In this document: positions 1 to 7,854 of the stretch, piece after piece
How positions within the stretch are numbered: position 1 is the first letter of the stretch
Layout of the letters: every line of letters begins with the position of its first letter
Assembly (NCBI GenBank): GCA_026419335.1
Contig: JANZZP010000087.1
Location: forward strand, 8,487 to 72,486
Origin: Elusimicrobiales bacterium
GTDB taxonomy: Bacteria > Elusimicrobiota > Elusimicrobia > Elusimicrobiales > UBA9959
DNA: 64,000 bases
Direction of reading: 5' to 3'
Notes under the pieces: generated by a model
What the model was told of the DNA's origin: nothing
Databases searched by the model: none
The model's input: the letters and a program-made list of their open reading frames with translations, nothing else
Position numbers and translations under genes: made by a program

Positions 1-2
1 CA

Positions 3-1919
3 AATAGAAGATATTTATATCCTTTCACCAATTGTATAAATTGTGGACCTAGATTTTCTGTAACAGAAAAGATTCCCTATGATAGAAAAAATACATCTAT
101 GAATTCTTTTAAAATGTGTAGAGAATGTCTAAGTGAGTATAATGACCCTAAAGATAGACGTTTTCATGCTCAACCAAATGCTTGTCATGTATGTGGACCA
201 AAAACGTGGGTTGTTTATAAGGACAAAAAAGTAAATGGTATAAAAGCAATAGATTTTATTGTCGATAAGATAATCGAGGGTGAAGTAGTTTTAATTAAAG
301 GACTGGGCGGATTTCATATTGCTTGTGATGCATTTAATTGTAAGAGTGTAGAGAAAATTAGAAAGATAAAAAAAAGAGAATTCAAACCTTTTGCTGTTAT
401 GTTTGGAAATGTTTTTCAAATCGAAAAATATTTGTACATAAGTGAAAAAGAATTAGAAGTACTTAATTCATCTATCTCTCCAATAGTGATGCTTAAAAAA
501 AAAGATTATAAAAATTTTGAATATGTTGCACCATATCTTGATTGTGTTGGTGTCATGATTCCTTATACTCCACTTCATCTAATTATTTTTAAAAAACTTA
601 TGGAAAAAGGTTTTTTAAATCCTTTGGTTATGACTTCTGGAAACTTTAAGGATGAACCTATAGTAAAAGATAATTATGAAGCCATATCTAAGTTTAATAA
701 ATTAGCTGTTTTATGCCATAACAGAGAGATAATAAATAGGGTAGATGATAGTGTAGGATTTGTTGATGAAAATAATGTTTTTAGACTTATAAGAAGATCA
801 AGGGGATATGTTCCAAATCCAATAAAGTTATCATTTTCTTTTGGTAAAGAATTATTTGCTTGTGGGGGTGACCTGAAAAATTCATTTGCTTTTCTGCGTG
901 GTAGTGATATTTTTTTATCCCAATATATAGGAGATTTAGATACTCATGAAAATGCTACTCATTATAAAAATACTTTTAATAATATGAAAAAGCTTTATGA
1001 TTTTAAACCTACTGTTATGATTTGCGATATGCATCCATTTTATAGATCTTCGTTTGTTGCGGCAAGTAGTTTTAATATTGGTAAGAAAATATATGTTCAA
1101 CATCATATAGCACATATTTATTCGGTTATGGCAGAATATAATCTTTATGATAATATAATTGGAGTGTCTTTCGATGGAACTGGTTATGGTATGGACGGAA
1201 ATATATGGGGTGGAGAGTTTTTTATAGTTAAGGATAAAAAAGTAACTAGGATATCACATATAGAAAATTTTTTATTATTTGGAGGTGATAGTTCTATTAA
1301 AAATATATGGAAAAGTTTTGTTTCTGTTTTTAAAGATAAGAAAGATTTTATTTTTAAAGTTTTAAAAGATAAGGTCAAAAAGGAGGAGATGGAATTAGTT
1401 TTAAGATCAATTAATAGAGGAATAAATGGTATTTATAGTTCAAGTTGTGGAAGATTATTTGATGCGTTTTCAGTATTAGTTACTGGTAAAACTTATTCAG
1501 ATTTTGAAGCAGAGGGTCCTATGCGAATGGAGACATTTATTATTAAAGATTTTTTGGAAAGTTATAAATTCTCTATAGAAAAACATAATGGTAAATATAT
1601 TCTTAAATATTCAAATTTCTTAAATGATGTAATTTATGATTATAAACATTGTAGAGAGAAAATTTCTACTAAATTTCACAATTCTGTTATAAATATAATT
1701 GTTGATATGTGTAATATTTTAAGAAAGGAATATTCTATAAATAATGTGGTGTTAAGTGGTGGTGTTTTTCAAAATAGATATATTTTAAATGGAGTAATCA
1801 GAAATCTATCCATTCTTGATTTTAAAGTATATTCAAATAGATTAGTTCCTGTGAATGATGGTGGTATTTCTCTTGGTCAGATATATTGGAGTGTTTGTAA
1901 ACATGAATTTATTGACTAA
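3..1919 (+). CDS. hypF: Carbamoyltransferase HypF, 5'-truncated by window edge
   Basis: HypF makes the thiocarbamate on HypE that becomes the cyanide ligand of [NiFe] hydrogenase. The frame is open from base 3, upstream of the first ATG at 99, and already reads HypF sequence (NCINCGPRF), so the true start lies outside the window and the acylphosphatase domain is not visible. Seen in order: the second half of zinc finger 1, zinc finger 2 (CREC... CHVCGP), a YrdC-like domain from about nt 240 to 800 (KGLGGFHIACDA), and a Kae1-like domain with VQHHIAHIYSVMAEY, FDGTGYGMDGNIWGGEF and the C-terminal SGGVFQNRYIL. All motifs look intact. It implies a hydrogenase elsewhere in the genome; no other hyp gene lies in the window. 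The 3' end overlaps the convergent gene by 11 nt. Confidence 0.96.
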   Translation, partial: NRRYLYPFTNCINCGPRFSVTEKIPYDRKNTSMNSFKMCRECLSEYNDPKDRRFHAQPNACHVCGPKTWVVYKDKKVNGIKAIDFIVDKIIEGEVVLIKGLGGFHIACDAFNCKSVEKIRKIKKREFKPFAVMFGNVFQIEKYLYISEKELEVLNSSISPIVMLKKKDYKNFEYVAPYLDCVGVMIPYTPLHLIIFKKLMEKGFLNPLVMTSGNFKDEPIVKDNYEAISKFNKLAVLCHNREIINRVDDSVGFVDENNVFRLIRRSRGYVPNPIKLSFSFGKELFACGGDLKNSFAFLRGSDIFLSQYIGDLDTHENATHYKNTFNNMKKLYDFKPTVMICDMHPFYRSSFVAASSFNIGKKIYVQHHIAHIYSVMAEYNLYDNIIGVSFDGTGYGMDGNIWGGEFFIVKDKKVTRISHIENFLLFGGDSSIKNIWKSFVSVFKDKKDFIFKVLKDKVKKEEMELVLRSINRGINGIYSSSCGRLFDAFSVLVTGKTYSDFEAEGPMRMETFIIKDFLESYKFSIEKHNGKYILKYSNFLNDVIYDYKHCREKISTKFHNSVINIIVDMCNILRKEYSINNVVLSGGVFQNRYILNGVIRNLSILDFKVYSNRLVPVNDGGISLGQIYWSVCKHEFID

Positions 1920-2604
1920 TTTGTTTATTCTTAGATTCTATAGGTACCTTTAAAACATTATCTTTATTCGAGATATTTTTCATTATATTTTGAATTCGAG
2001 GATCCGTTCCCATTTTTATAAAAGATTTCATCAGTTCAGGATTTGATAGAAATTCTTTTGTAATTTTTTGCATAAACTTTGGGTCATTCATTTTTTTGAA
2101 CATTTTGATTGGTCGTTCTTTTGGTGGTAGTTCAAATATTTCTTTCATTTCTGGATCGTTTTTGAATTTTTCTATAAACTGATTTATAGCAGGGTCATTG
2201 TAATAATCGTCTACAATTTCTTCAACATTTTTAATATTTTCTGATTTTGACGCTGTCTCAATTATATCTTTTGAAAGCCCACCTATTTTTGAAAGAGAAG
2301 TGCTTTCAAATGATATAGAGGAAGTAATTATTTGAGTATTTTGTTTTAGTTCTTCTATATGCTTATTTGTATCTATTTCTTGCTCAATTTTATTTACAAC
2401 TTCTTCCATAGTTTGTGATACTTTTCGATAATTATTATATAAAACATATACTATCGTAAAAGATATTATGATTGTTAATAATAAAATAATTGATATAATC
2501 TTTAAAAATTTTTCCCTTTTTCTTATTTTTTCTACTTCTTCTATTATTTTTTTGTTTTCTTCGTTGTCTGTTTTAATTTCTTGACTGGGCTTTTTTTCTT
2601 CCAT
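1909..2604 (-). CDS. Single-pass membrane protein of unknown function, STI1-like C-terminal repeats
   Basis: I do not recognise a family. The protein has a charged cytoplasmic N-terminus rich in Lys and Glu, one transmembrane helix (about residues 35-58, FLKIISIILLLTIIISFTIV), a coiled-coil-like stretch, and a C-terminal helical region in which an 'n-D/N-P-x-hydrophobic' unit recurs: NDPAINQFIEKF, NDPEMKEIF, NDPKFMQKITKEF, NPELMKSFI. That spacing recalls STI1-type chaperone-binding repeats, an analogy and not an assignment. The start is put at ATG 2604 because AAAGGAG lies five bases upstream; an ATG at 2625 in frame lies before that Shine-Dalgarno. It converges on hypF and stands alone on its strand. 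Confidence 0.75.
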   Translation of the reverse strand: MEEKKPSQEIKTDNEENKKIIEEVEKIRKREKFLKIISIILLLTIIISFTIVYVLYNNYRKVSQTMEEVVNKIEQEIDTNKHIEELKQNTQIITSSISFESTSLSKIGGLSKDIIETASKSENIKNVEEIVDDYYNDPAINQFIEKFKNDPEMKEIFELPPKERPIKMFKKMNDPKFMQKITKEFLSNPELMKSFIKMGTDPRIQNIMKNISNKDNVLKVPIESKNKQISQ

Positions 2605-2691
2605 ATATGCTCCTTTATTTGACATTATACAAAATAAATTGATAATATATAATTACATTTCTCTATTATTCAGTTTCTCTTAGATTAATAT

Positions 2692-2765
2692 GCCCTCATC
2701 GTCTAGTGGCCTAGGACGCCGCCCTTTCAAGGCGGAAATCACGGGTTCGAATCCCGTTGAGGGCG
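2692..2765 (+). tRNA. tRNA-Glu (anticodon TTC)
   Basis: A cloverleaf can be folded: acceptor arms GCCCTCA and TGAGGGC, anticodon stem CCGCC/GGCGG around loop CTTTCAA giving anticodon TTC, and T arm ACGGG-TTCGAAT-CCCGT. The sequence closely follows bacterial tRNA-Glu, including the CGTCTAGTGGCCTAGGAC D arm. Discriminator G; the CCA end is not encoded, so a CCA-adding enzyme is needed. Confidence 0.97.
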
Positions 2766-2791
2766 TATTTTCAAACATATTTTAAATAATA

Positions 2792-2820
2792 TTGACATCA
2801 TTCCTATATTTAGTTAAACT
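2792..2820 (+). promoter_or_regulatory. Putative sigma-70-type promoter for the M23 peptidase gene
   Basis: TTGACA at 2792-2797 is a perfect -35, and TAAACT at 2815-2820 follows after 17 nt as -10. The expected transcription start is near 2827, only about 4 nt before the ATG at 2831, and no Shine-Dalgarno is seen there, so the mRNA may be nearly leaderless. The site lies just behind tRNA-Glu. Confidence 0.5.
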
Positions 2821-2830
2821 TTATATTATA

Positions 2831-3769
2831 ATGAGAGATATTTTTTATTTAATTAAAAAATTTTTAAAAAGTTTTTTAAGACATAGGATTTATATAAGTT
2901 TAACACCAACTTCTTATCTACCTTCATTTAGATTTAATTTAAGTTTTTTAAGTTTTTTTATTGTTATGTTCAGTTTTTTTATAGTATTTAGTTTTTCTTT
3001 ATTTAATTTCTTTTCATATTTTGACTACTATGCTCTAAAAATAGAGAATACTTTACTAAAATATAAAATTACTAAAATCGTAAAGGAAGCAGAAGATGGC
3101 TTATCTTATCTTGCTGCTCTTAAAAAAGCAGACATGCAGCTTAGTGAAATATCATTTTCAGGTAATAAGTTTGTAGATAGAAAATTTATAGGTGGTCCCT
3201 CGTCATCAGAGTTTTTTAGATTTGCGAATGTAATAAATAAAATTGATTATTCAAGACTTAGTGAAAAGGAAATAACAGATACATATAGAGTGATAAAATC
3301 TGAAGCTCAACAAAGAATAAGAGATTATGAAAAACTATTTAATTATCTTACTTCTCATATTTCTAGAATAAACTCTACTCCTAAAGGATGGCCAGTAACT
3401 GGATATATTACTTCATCTTTCGGATATAGGATTCATCCCTTTACTTTTTCATACGATTTTCATAGTGGTGTTGATATTGTAAATACTCCTGGGATTGATG
3501 TAAAAGTTACTGCTGATGGTGTTGTGAGATATACTGGTTGGGCTATGGGTTATGGTTTGTGCGTTATAGTTGATCATGGTTTTGGATACACAACACTTTA
3601 TGGACATTTGAGTCAAGTGATGGTTAAGGTAGGTGATATTATTAAAAGAGGAACTATTATTGGTAAACTTGGTTCTACTGGGACTTCTACTGGGCCACAT
3701 TTACATTATGAAGTTTGGGAATATGGTGTTCCTAAGAATCCTATTAAATATATAAGTATAATAGAGTAA
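2831..3769 (+). CDS. M23 (LytM-type) peptidoglycan endopeptidase, membrane anchored
   Basis: A cell-wall peptidase of 312 residues predicted to cut peptide cross-links of peptidoglycan in the periplasm. The N-terminus has one membrane helix (about 39-62), followed by a helical linker and a C-terminal LytM domain. Zinc-binding motifs are present: HSGVD (His211, Asp215) and HLH (His290, His292), within the typical GYGLCVIVDHG and GSTGTSTGPHLHYEVW context. A TTG start at 2792 would put the coding region over a perfect -35 element, so ATG 2831 is chosen. It heads a run with the bactofilin 16 nt downstream; an M23 peptidase next to a bactofilin is a known cell-shape pairing, which suggests localised wall editing. 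Confidence 0.93.
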   Translation: MRDIFYLIKKFLKSFLRHRIYISLTPTSYLPSFRFNLSFLSFFIVMFSFFIVFSFSLFNFFSYFDYYALKIENTLLKYKITKIVKEAEDGLSYLAALKKADMQLSEISFSGNKFVDRKFIGGPSSSEFFRFANVINKIDYSRLSEKEITDTYRVIKSEAQQRIRDYEKLFNYLTSHISRINSTPKGWPVTGYITSSFGYRIHPFTFSYDFHSGVDIVNTPGIDVKVTADGVVRYTGWAMGYGLCVIVDHGFGYTTLYGHLSQVMVKVGDIIKRGTIIGKLGSTGTSTGPHLHYEVWEYGVPKNPIKYISIIE

Positions 3770-3785
3770 ACAAATTAGTTAGGTT

Positions 3786-4145
3786 ATGTCAAGTCTGAAA
3801 GGTAAAATATCAGAATTAACTGCAACTGAAAGTATCATAGCTGAGGATTGTGTATTTAGTGGAAATATTAATACAAGAGGTTCTCTTAAAATTGAAGGTA
3901 TGGTAGATGGTAATATTACTTGTTCAAAAGAAGTTTTTGTAGCTAAAACAGCTAGAATAAATGGTGATATTGTTTGTGAGAAATGTATAATATATGGAAG
4001 TATTAATGGAAATTTGACAGCATCAGATTCTGTAGAGATAATGTCAATTGGCTCAGTAAATGGAGATATTAAAACATCAAGAATAATGATTGAAGATGGT
4101 GGTTATTTTTGTGGGAAACTTGAAATGAAAAAGGAGAAAGTATGA
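3786..4145 (+). CDS. Bactofilin (polymer-forming cytoskeletal protein)
   Basis: This 119-residue protein is a bactofilin, a small beta-helical protein that polymerises without nucleotide and scaffolds wall enzymes at the inner membrane. The core shows repeating short strands with recurring G-D/N-I turns (VDGNITCSKEVFVAKTARINGDIV, abbreviated as VDGNI, RINGDIV, SINGNL, SVNGDI). The start is ATG 3786 with AGGTT just upstream. It follows the M23 peptidase by 16 nt and overlaps the next gene by 4 nt (ATGA), so it is probably translated from the same mRNA. In other bacteria bactofilins recruit M23 peptidases; the same role is inferred here from order only. Confidence 0.93.
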   Translation: MSSLKGKISELTATESIIAEDCVFSGNINTRGSLKIEGMVDGNITCSKEVFVAKTARINGDIVCEKCIIYGSINGNLTASDSVEIMSIGSVNGDIKTSRIMIEDGGYFCGKLEMKKEKV

Positions 4146-4852
4146 TTACATTTTTTAATAGACATAAAAAGGTGATATTTACTATTACTGTTGTTGTATT
4201 TGTTATAAGTATATTTTTTGGTCTTGGAGCTTATATTGGTGAAATAACTATGGGAGATACTGTAGCTAGAATTGGAAAGAAAAAAATTTCATGGCAGAAT
4301 TATCAAAAAATGGTTTCTATAGCCATGGATAATGTGATTAAAGAAAATAAAAAGCTTGATAGTGAAGATGCTTATAAGCTAATTGCAAATATGGTAAAGG
4401 AAGAAGTATTTAAAGAGCTTGTAGTTAATGAGGTACTAAAAATGGAATCTGAGAAGTTTAATTTTAAAGTAAGTGATTTTGAAGTTGCTATGGAGATACA
4501 AAACACACAAGCATTCCTAATTGAAGGTAAGTTTGATCCTCGTATATATGTGACAAGTATTTGGTCAAATTATAAGATGACACCAAAAGAATATGAGGAA
4601 TGGAGAAGAGAACTCCGACTTGCTAACAGGTTTAAATCTTTTCTTTTTGAAACAGTAAAGGTAAGTCCTGATGAAATAAGTTTCTATAAACAAATTATTA
4701 AGAATGAAAAAATTAAAGATGATAAACAATTTCACATGGCCTTAAAACAGCAGAAGTTTTATGATGTAGCTAATCATTATCTTAGAACCTCTGTATCAAG
4801 AATTGAAGTACAAGATTTTAGAAAAAAATTTGAAAAAAATACAAGTAGCTAA
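4142..4852 (+). CDS. Membrane-anchored SurA/PpiD N-terminal chaperone-like protein without PPIase domain
   Basis: A protein of 236 residues with a short cytoplasmic tail, one membrane helix (about 10-32) and a periplasmic part that matches the SurA_N/PpiD chaperone layout: VARIGKKKISWQNYQ, then an 'F-D-P-R-x-Y' element (GKFDPRIYVTSIW), TPKEYEEWRRELR and VSPDEISFY. PpiD proteins are usually over 600 residues with a rotamase domain in the middle; none is present here, so this is likely a periplasmic chaperone only. It overlaps the bactofilin start-to-stop by 4 nt and the following ABC ATPase by 1 nt. A role in envelope protein folding is inferred. Confidence 0.72.
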   Translation: MITFFNRHKKVIFTITVVVFVISIFFGLGAYIGEITMGDTVARIGKKKISWQNYQKMVSIAMDNVIKENKKLDSEDAYKLIANMVKEEVFKELVVNEVLKMESEKFNFKVSDFEVAMEIQNTQAFLIEGKFDPRIYVTSIWSNYKMTPKEYEEWRRELRLANRFKSFLFETVKVSPDEISFYKQIIKNEKIKDDKQFHMALKQQKFYDVANHYLRTSVSRIEVQDFRKKFEKNTSS

Positions 4853-5559
4853 TGCTTGAAATAATAAATCTTACTAAAAAGTTTGAAAAAACAATTGCTG
4901 TTGATAATATTTCTCTTAATATTGAAAAAGGGGAAATATTTGCTTTACTTGGTCCGAATGGTGCTGGTAAAACCACAACTGTTAAGATGATAGCGGGACT
5001 TTTAATCCCAACTTCCGGTAAAATTTATCTAAACAATATTGATGTTGTAAAAAATCCGATTGAAGCCAAAAAGTCTATATCATATATTCCTGATGAACCT
5101 TTTGTATATCCTAACTTGACTGGAAGGGAATTCTTAAAATTTATATCGGAGATATATGGAATTGAAGATTGCGATGAACAAATATCGGAACTTGCTGAAT
5201 ATTTTGGTTTATCAGAGGATATTGATAGATTACTGGCAACATATTCACATGGGATGAAGCAAAAAATTCTAATAGCATCAGCTATTATAAGAAGACCTAA
5301 ACTTATGATTTTTGATGAACCAACTGTTGGACTTGATCCTTTAAGTGTTAGGAAATTTAAGCTTTATCTTCAAAAACTAAAAGAAAATGGTACTTCTATT
5401 TTTATCTGTACTCATATCCTTGAAATGGCTGAAAAAATTTGTGATAAAATATGTGTTCTTAATAAAGGAAAAATTATTTTTAATGATTCAGTTCAAAATA
5501 TTCATCTATATAATAATAAAACACTTGAAGATGTCTTTTTTAATCTTATAAATACCTAA
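4852..5559 (+). CDS. ABC transporter ATP-binding protein (exporter type)
   Basis: A 235-residue cytoplasmic ATPase subunit. Walker A is GPNGAGKTT (from about residue 35), the signature region is TYSHGMKQK in place of LSGGQ, Walker B is KLMIFDEP, the D-loop is GLDP and the switch histidine is in CTHIL. The arrangement is that of ABC-2 exporters of the ABC_CcmA/NatA kind. It is coupled to both neighbours by one-base overlaps (TAATG), and the next gene is its membrane partner. The substrate cannot be read from the sequence. Confidence 0.95.
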   Translation: MLEIINLTKKFEKTIAVDNISLNIEKGEIFALLGPNGAGKTTTVKMIAGLLIPTSGKIYLNNIDVVKNPIEAKKSISYIPDEPFVYPNLTGREFLKFISEIYGIEDCDEQISELAEYFGLSEDIDRLLATYSHGMKQKILIASAIIRRPKLMIFDEPTVGLDPLSVRKFKLYLQKLKENGTSIFICTHILEMAEKICDKICVLNKGKIIFNDSVQNIHLYNNKTLEDVFFNLINT

Positions 5560-7232
5560 TGAAGCATTATTTTATAGTTTTTTCTTATCATATTAGATCT
5601 TTTGTTAATCGTATAAAAAGCTTAAGTAAATGGAAAAAGATAAAAAATTTAATTTTTTTTATTGCTATATTAATACTTCTTTCTTTTTTGTATCTTGGTT
5701 TTTGGAGAATTTTAAATTATCTTAAGGAGATAGATATTATTGGTATGTTGCTTATATGGAAATTATCAGCAATGGTTCTCCTTATAAATTTTTTTATGAT
5801 AGCAGTTTCATCTTTAATTATTTCTATGACTACTCTTTTTTACTCATCAGATTTAAAGTTTTTGCTATCTCTTCCAATATCACAAAAGGCGATTTTGTTA
5901 GATAAAATTTTATTAAGTGTCTTTTACTCATCTTGGAGCCTTGCTGCTATAATGTTGCCTTATGTTATTGCTATGATAAAAGTATGTAATTTTAATTTTT
6001 CTTTTATATTAGCATTTATAATTTTGCTTGTACCTTATGCTTTTTTAGCTTCTTATTTCGGAATTTTTTTTTCAATTGTGTTGATGTATTTTTTCCCGTC
6101 TTCAAGGACAAGAGATACTATTTGGTTATTATCTAGTTTTTCATTTGCAGGTGTTTATATGTCTGTTAGATTCTCAAAGCCAGAGAAATTTTTGAATCCT
6201 GATGCTTTAGGTATTATTGCTAATTATCTTTCTTATCTTCAAGCCCCAACTGCTCCTTATTTACCAAGTTGGTGGTTTACAAAATCTTTAATTAAATTTT
6301 CAAACGGTGATTACTCTTCTTTTCTTTTTTATTTAATTTTTCAGTATTTATTATTCTTAATAATTAGTATATTGATTATATATATTGGAGGTAAAATATA
6401 TATAAAAGCATTTAGTGGAGCTCAAAATACCTTATCTAATAAAATTAAAGTTGGTAAAATATTTGAATTTGTTATTAGTAAAAAATTAAAAAAAATGAAT
6501 GGAATTTTTATGTTTATATTCAAAGAAAGAAAAAATTTTATAAGGGATGTAAGATATTATTCACAAACTATTTTAGTTTTTGCCTTAAGTATGGTTTATA
6601 TATTTAGCATAAAAAATATTCCTGTTGACGGACAAGATGTTAAAAATTTTATTGCTTTTATAAACATAATTATAAGTGGCTTTGTTATATCTGCTCTTGC
6701 TTTGAGATTTGTTTTTACTTCTATTAGTATTGAAGATGGGAGTATTTGGGTTGTAAAAACATTACCTATTAATGCTTCTACGTTTCTATATTCAAAACTT
6801 ATATTTTATTTTTCATATATACTTATCTTTAGTTTAATGCTTGTTGGACTTTCAGGATATTATTTATGTATAGATGAATTTATGTTCTCTTTTTCAATTT
6901 TCATTTCTGTAATAATGAGTTTTTTTATATGTTGTCTTGCTATATCTATGGGAGCAATATTTCCGGATTTTAATATTGAAAATATTCATTATATAGAATC
7001 TTCTTATGGTGGTTTTTTATTTATGGCAGCTTCTGTTGCTTATACAATAGGGGTTGCAGTATGGTTTGCATATCCAATGAAGATTTATTTTATGGCAAAA
7101 TATTTAAAAAATAGTGAATTTGATACATTCTTTTTTTATTCTTCTGTTATTATATTCCTTCTAGTTAATGTAATTTTGAGTGGTTATATATTAAAAAAAG
7201 CTATTAAGAGGTTTGAATCTATGGAGGTTTAA
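5559..7232 (+). CDS. ABC-2 type membrane permease, large (557 aa)
   Basis: An integral membrane protein with about a dozen strongly hydrophobic helices, arranged in two halves separated by a basic cytoplasmic stretch (KVGKIFEFVISKKLKK, about residues 295-315). The size and layout fit large ABC-2 exporter permeases rather than the usual 250-residue ones, and it may work as a fused dimer with the preceding ATPase, which it overlaps by one base. The segment LKFLLSLPISQKAILLDKI after helix 2 matches the coupling region common in such permeases. The export substrate is unknown; the next gene, a polysaccharide deacetylase, makes an envelope molecule possible but not proven. Confidence 0.85.
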   Translation: MKHYFIVFSYHIRSFVNRIKSLSKWKKIKNLIFFIAILILLSFLYLGFWRILNYLKEIDIIGMLLIWKLSAMVLLINFFMIAVSSLIISMTTLFYSSDLKFLLSLPISQKAILLDKILLSVFYSSWSLAAIMLPYVIAMIKVCNFNFSFILAFIILLVPYAFLASYFGIFFSIVLMYFFPSSRTRDTIWLLSSFSFAGVYMSVRFSKPEKFLNPDALGIIANYLSYLQAPTAPYLPSWWFTKSLIKFSNGDYSSFLFYLIFQYLLFLIISILIIYIGGKIYIKAFSGAQNTLSNKIKVGKIFEFVISKKLKKMNGIFMFIFKERKNFIRDVRYYSQTILVFALSMVYIFSIKNIPVDGQDVKNFIAFINIIISGFVISALALRFVFTSISIEDGSIWVVKTLPINASTFLYSKLIFYFSYILIFSLMLVGLSGYYLCIDEFMFSFSIFISVIMSFFICCLAISMGAIFPDFNIENIHYIESSYGGFLFMAASVAYTIGVAVWFAYPMKIYFMAKYLKNSEFDTFFFYSSVIIFLLVNVILSGYILKKAIKRFESMEV

Positions 7233-7233
7233 T

Positions 7234-7854
7234 ATGATTTTAAAAATATGTTTAATTATATGTATATTTCTTATATCTGAAGAAAAAAAGAATATATACT
7301 TGACTATTGATGATGGCCCTTCGTCTATTACTATGGAAATTTGTGAACTACTTTCAAAATATAATGCGAAAGCTACTTTCTTTGTTTTGGGTCAGAATGT
7401 AAAAAAATATCCTGATATGCTTAAACGAATTTATTCTGATGGCCACCTTGTTGCAAGTCATACATATTCTCATATTAATTTTTATAAATTAAAAGGTGAT
7501 AAAAGGAGACTTATGGAGGATGAAATAAAAAAAGCAGAAATTGAAATTTTAAAAATTATCAAATATAAACCTAATTATCTTAGATATCCTTATGGTTATT
7601 ATTCTAAACAAGCACAAGAAATAGCTAAAGAGATTGGATATAAAGTTATTAATTGGAGTTTTGGATATGATTGGCATTCATATGATGAAGGGAAAATATT
7701 ATCTGAATATATAAAACACATAAATCCTGGTGAAATTATTTTAGTTCATGATACACCCAAAAGAAATAAAATGACCTTAAGAATACTTGAAAAAATCCTT
7801 GAAGAAGGAAAAAGAAAAAAATTAAATTTTGTGAGATTAGATGAAGGCTATTGA
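7234..7854 (+). CDS. Polysaccharide deacetylase (NodB homology domain, CE4)
   Basis: A metal-dependent carbohydrate esterase of 206 residues that removes N- or O-acetyl groups from peptidoglycan or another glycan. The five CE4 motifs are visible: TIDDGP (Asp26-Asp27), HTYSH, LRYPYGYY, INWSFGYDW and ILVHDTP. A short hydrophobic N-terminus (MILKICLIICIFLIS) suggests export or membrane anchoring. The start is ATG 7234 because ATGGAGG sits just upstream; an upstream TTG in frame is inside the permease gene. It begins 2 nt after the permease stop and overlaps the next gene by 14 nt. The product acts outside the cytoplasmic membrane. Confidence 0.93.
   Translation: MILKICLIICIFLISEEKKNIYLTIDDGPSSITMEICELLSKYNAKATFFVLGQNVKKYPDMLKRIYSDGHLVASHTYSHINFYKLKGDKRRLMEDEIKKAEIEILKIIKYKPNYLRYPYGYYSKQAQEIAKEIGYKVINWSFGYDWHSYDEGKILSEYIKHINPGEIILVHDTPKRNKMTLRILEKILEEGKRKKLNFVRLDEGY

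Noticed and set aside
2792..2830. TTG 2792 as start of the M23 peptidase
   Set aside because: The TTG is the first half of a perfect -35 element, and ATG 2831 gives a normal membrane-helix N-terminus.
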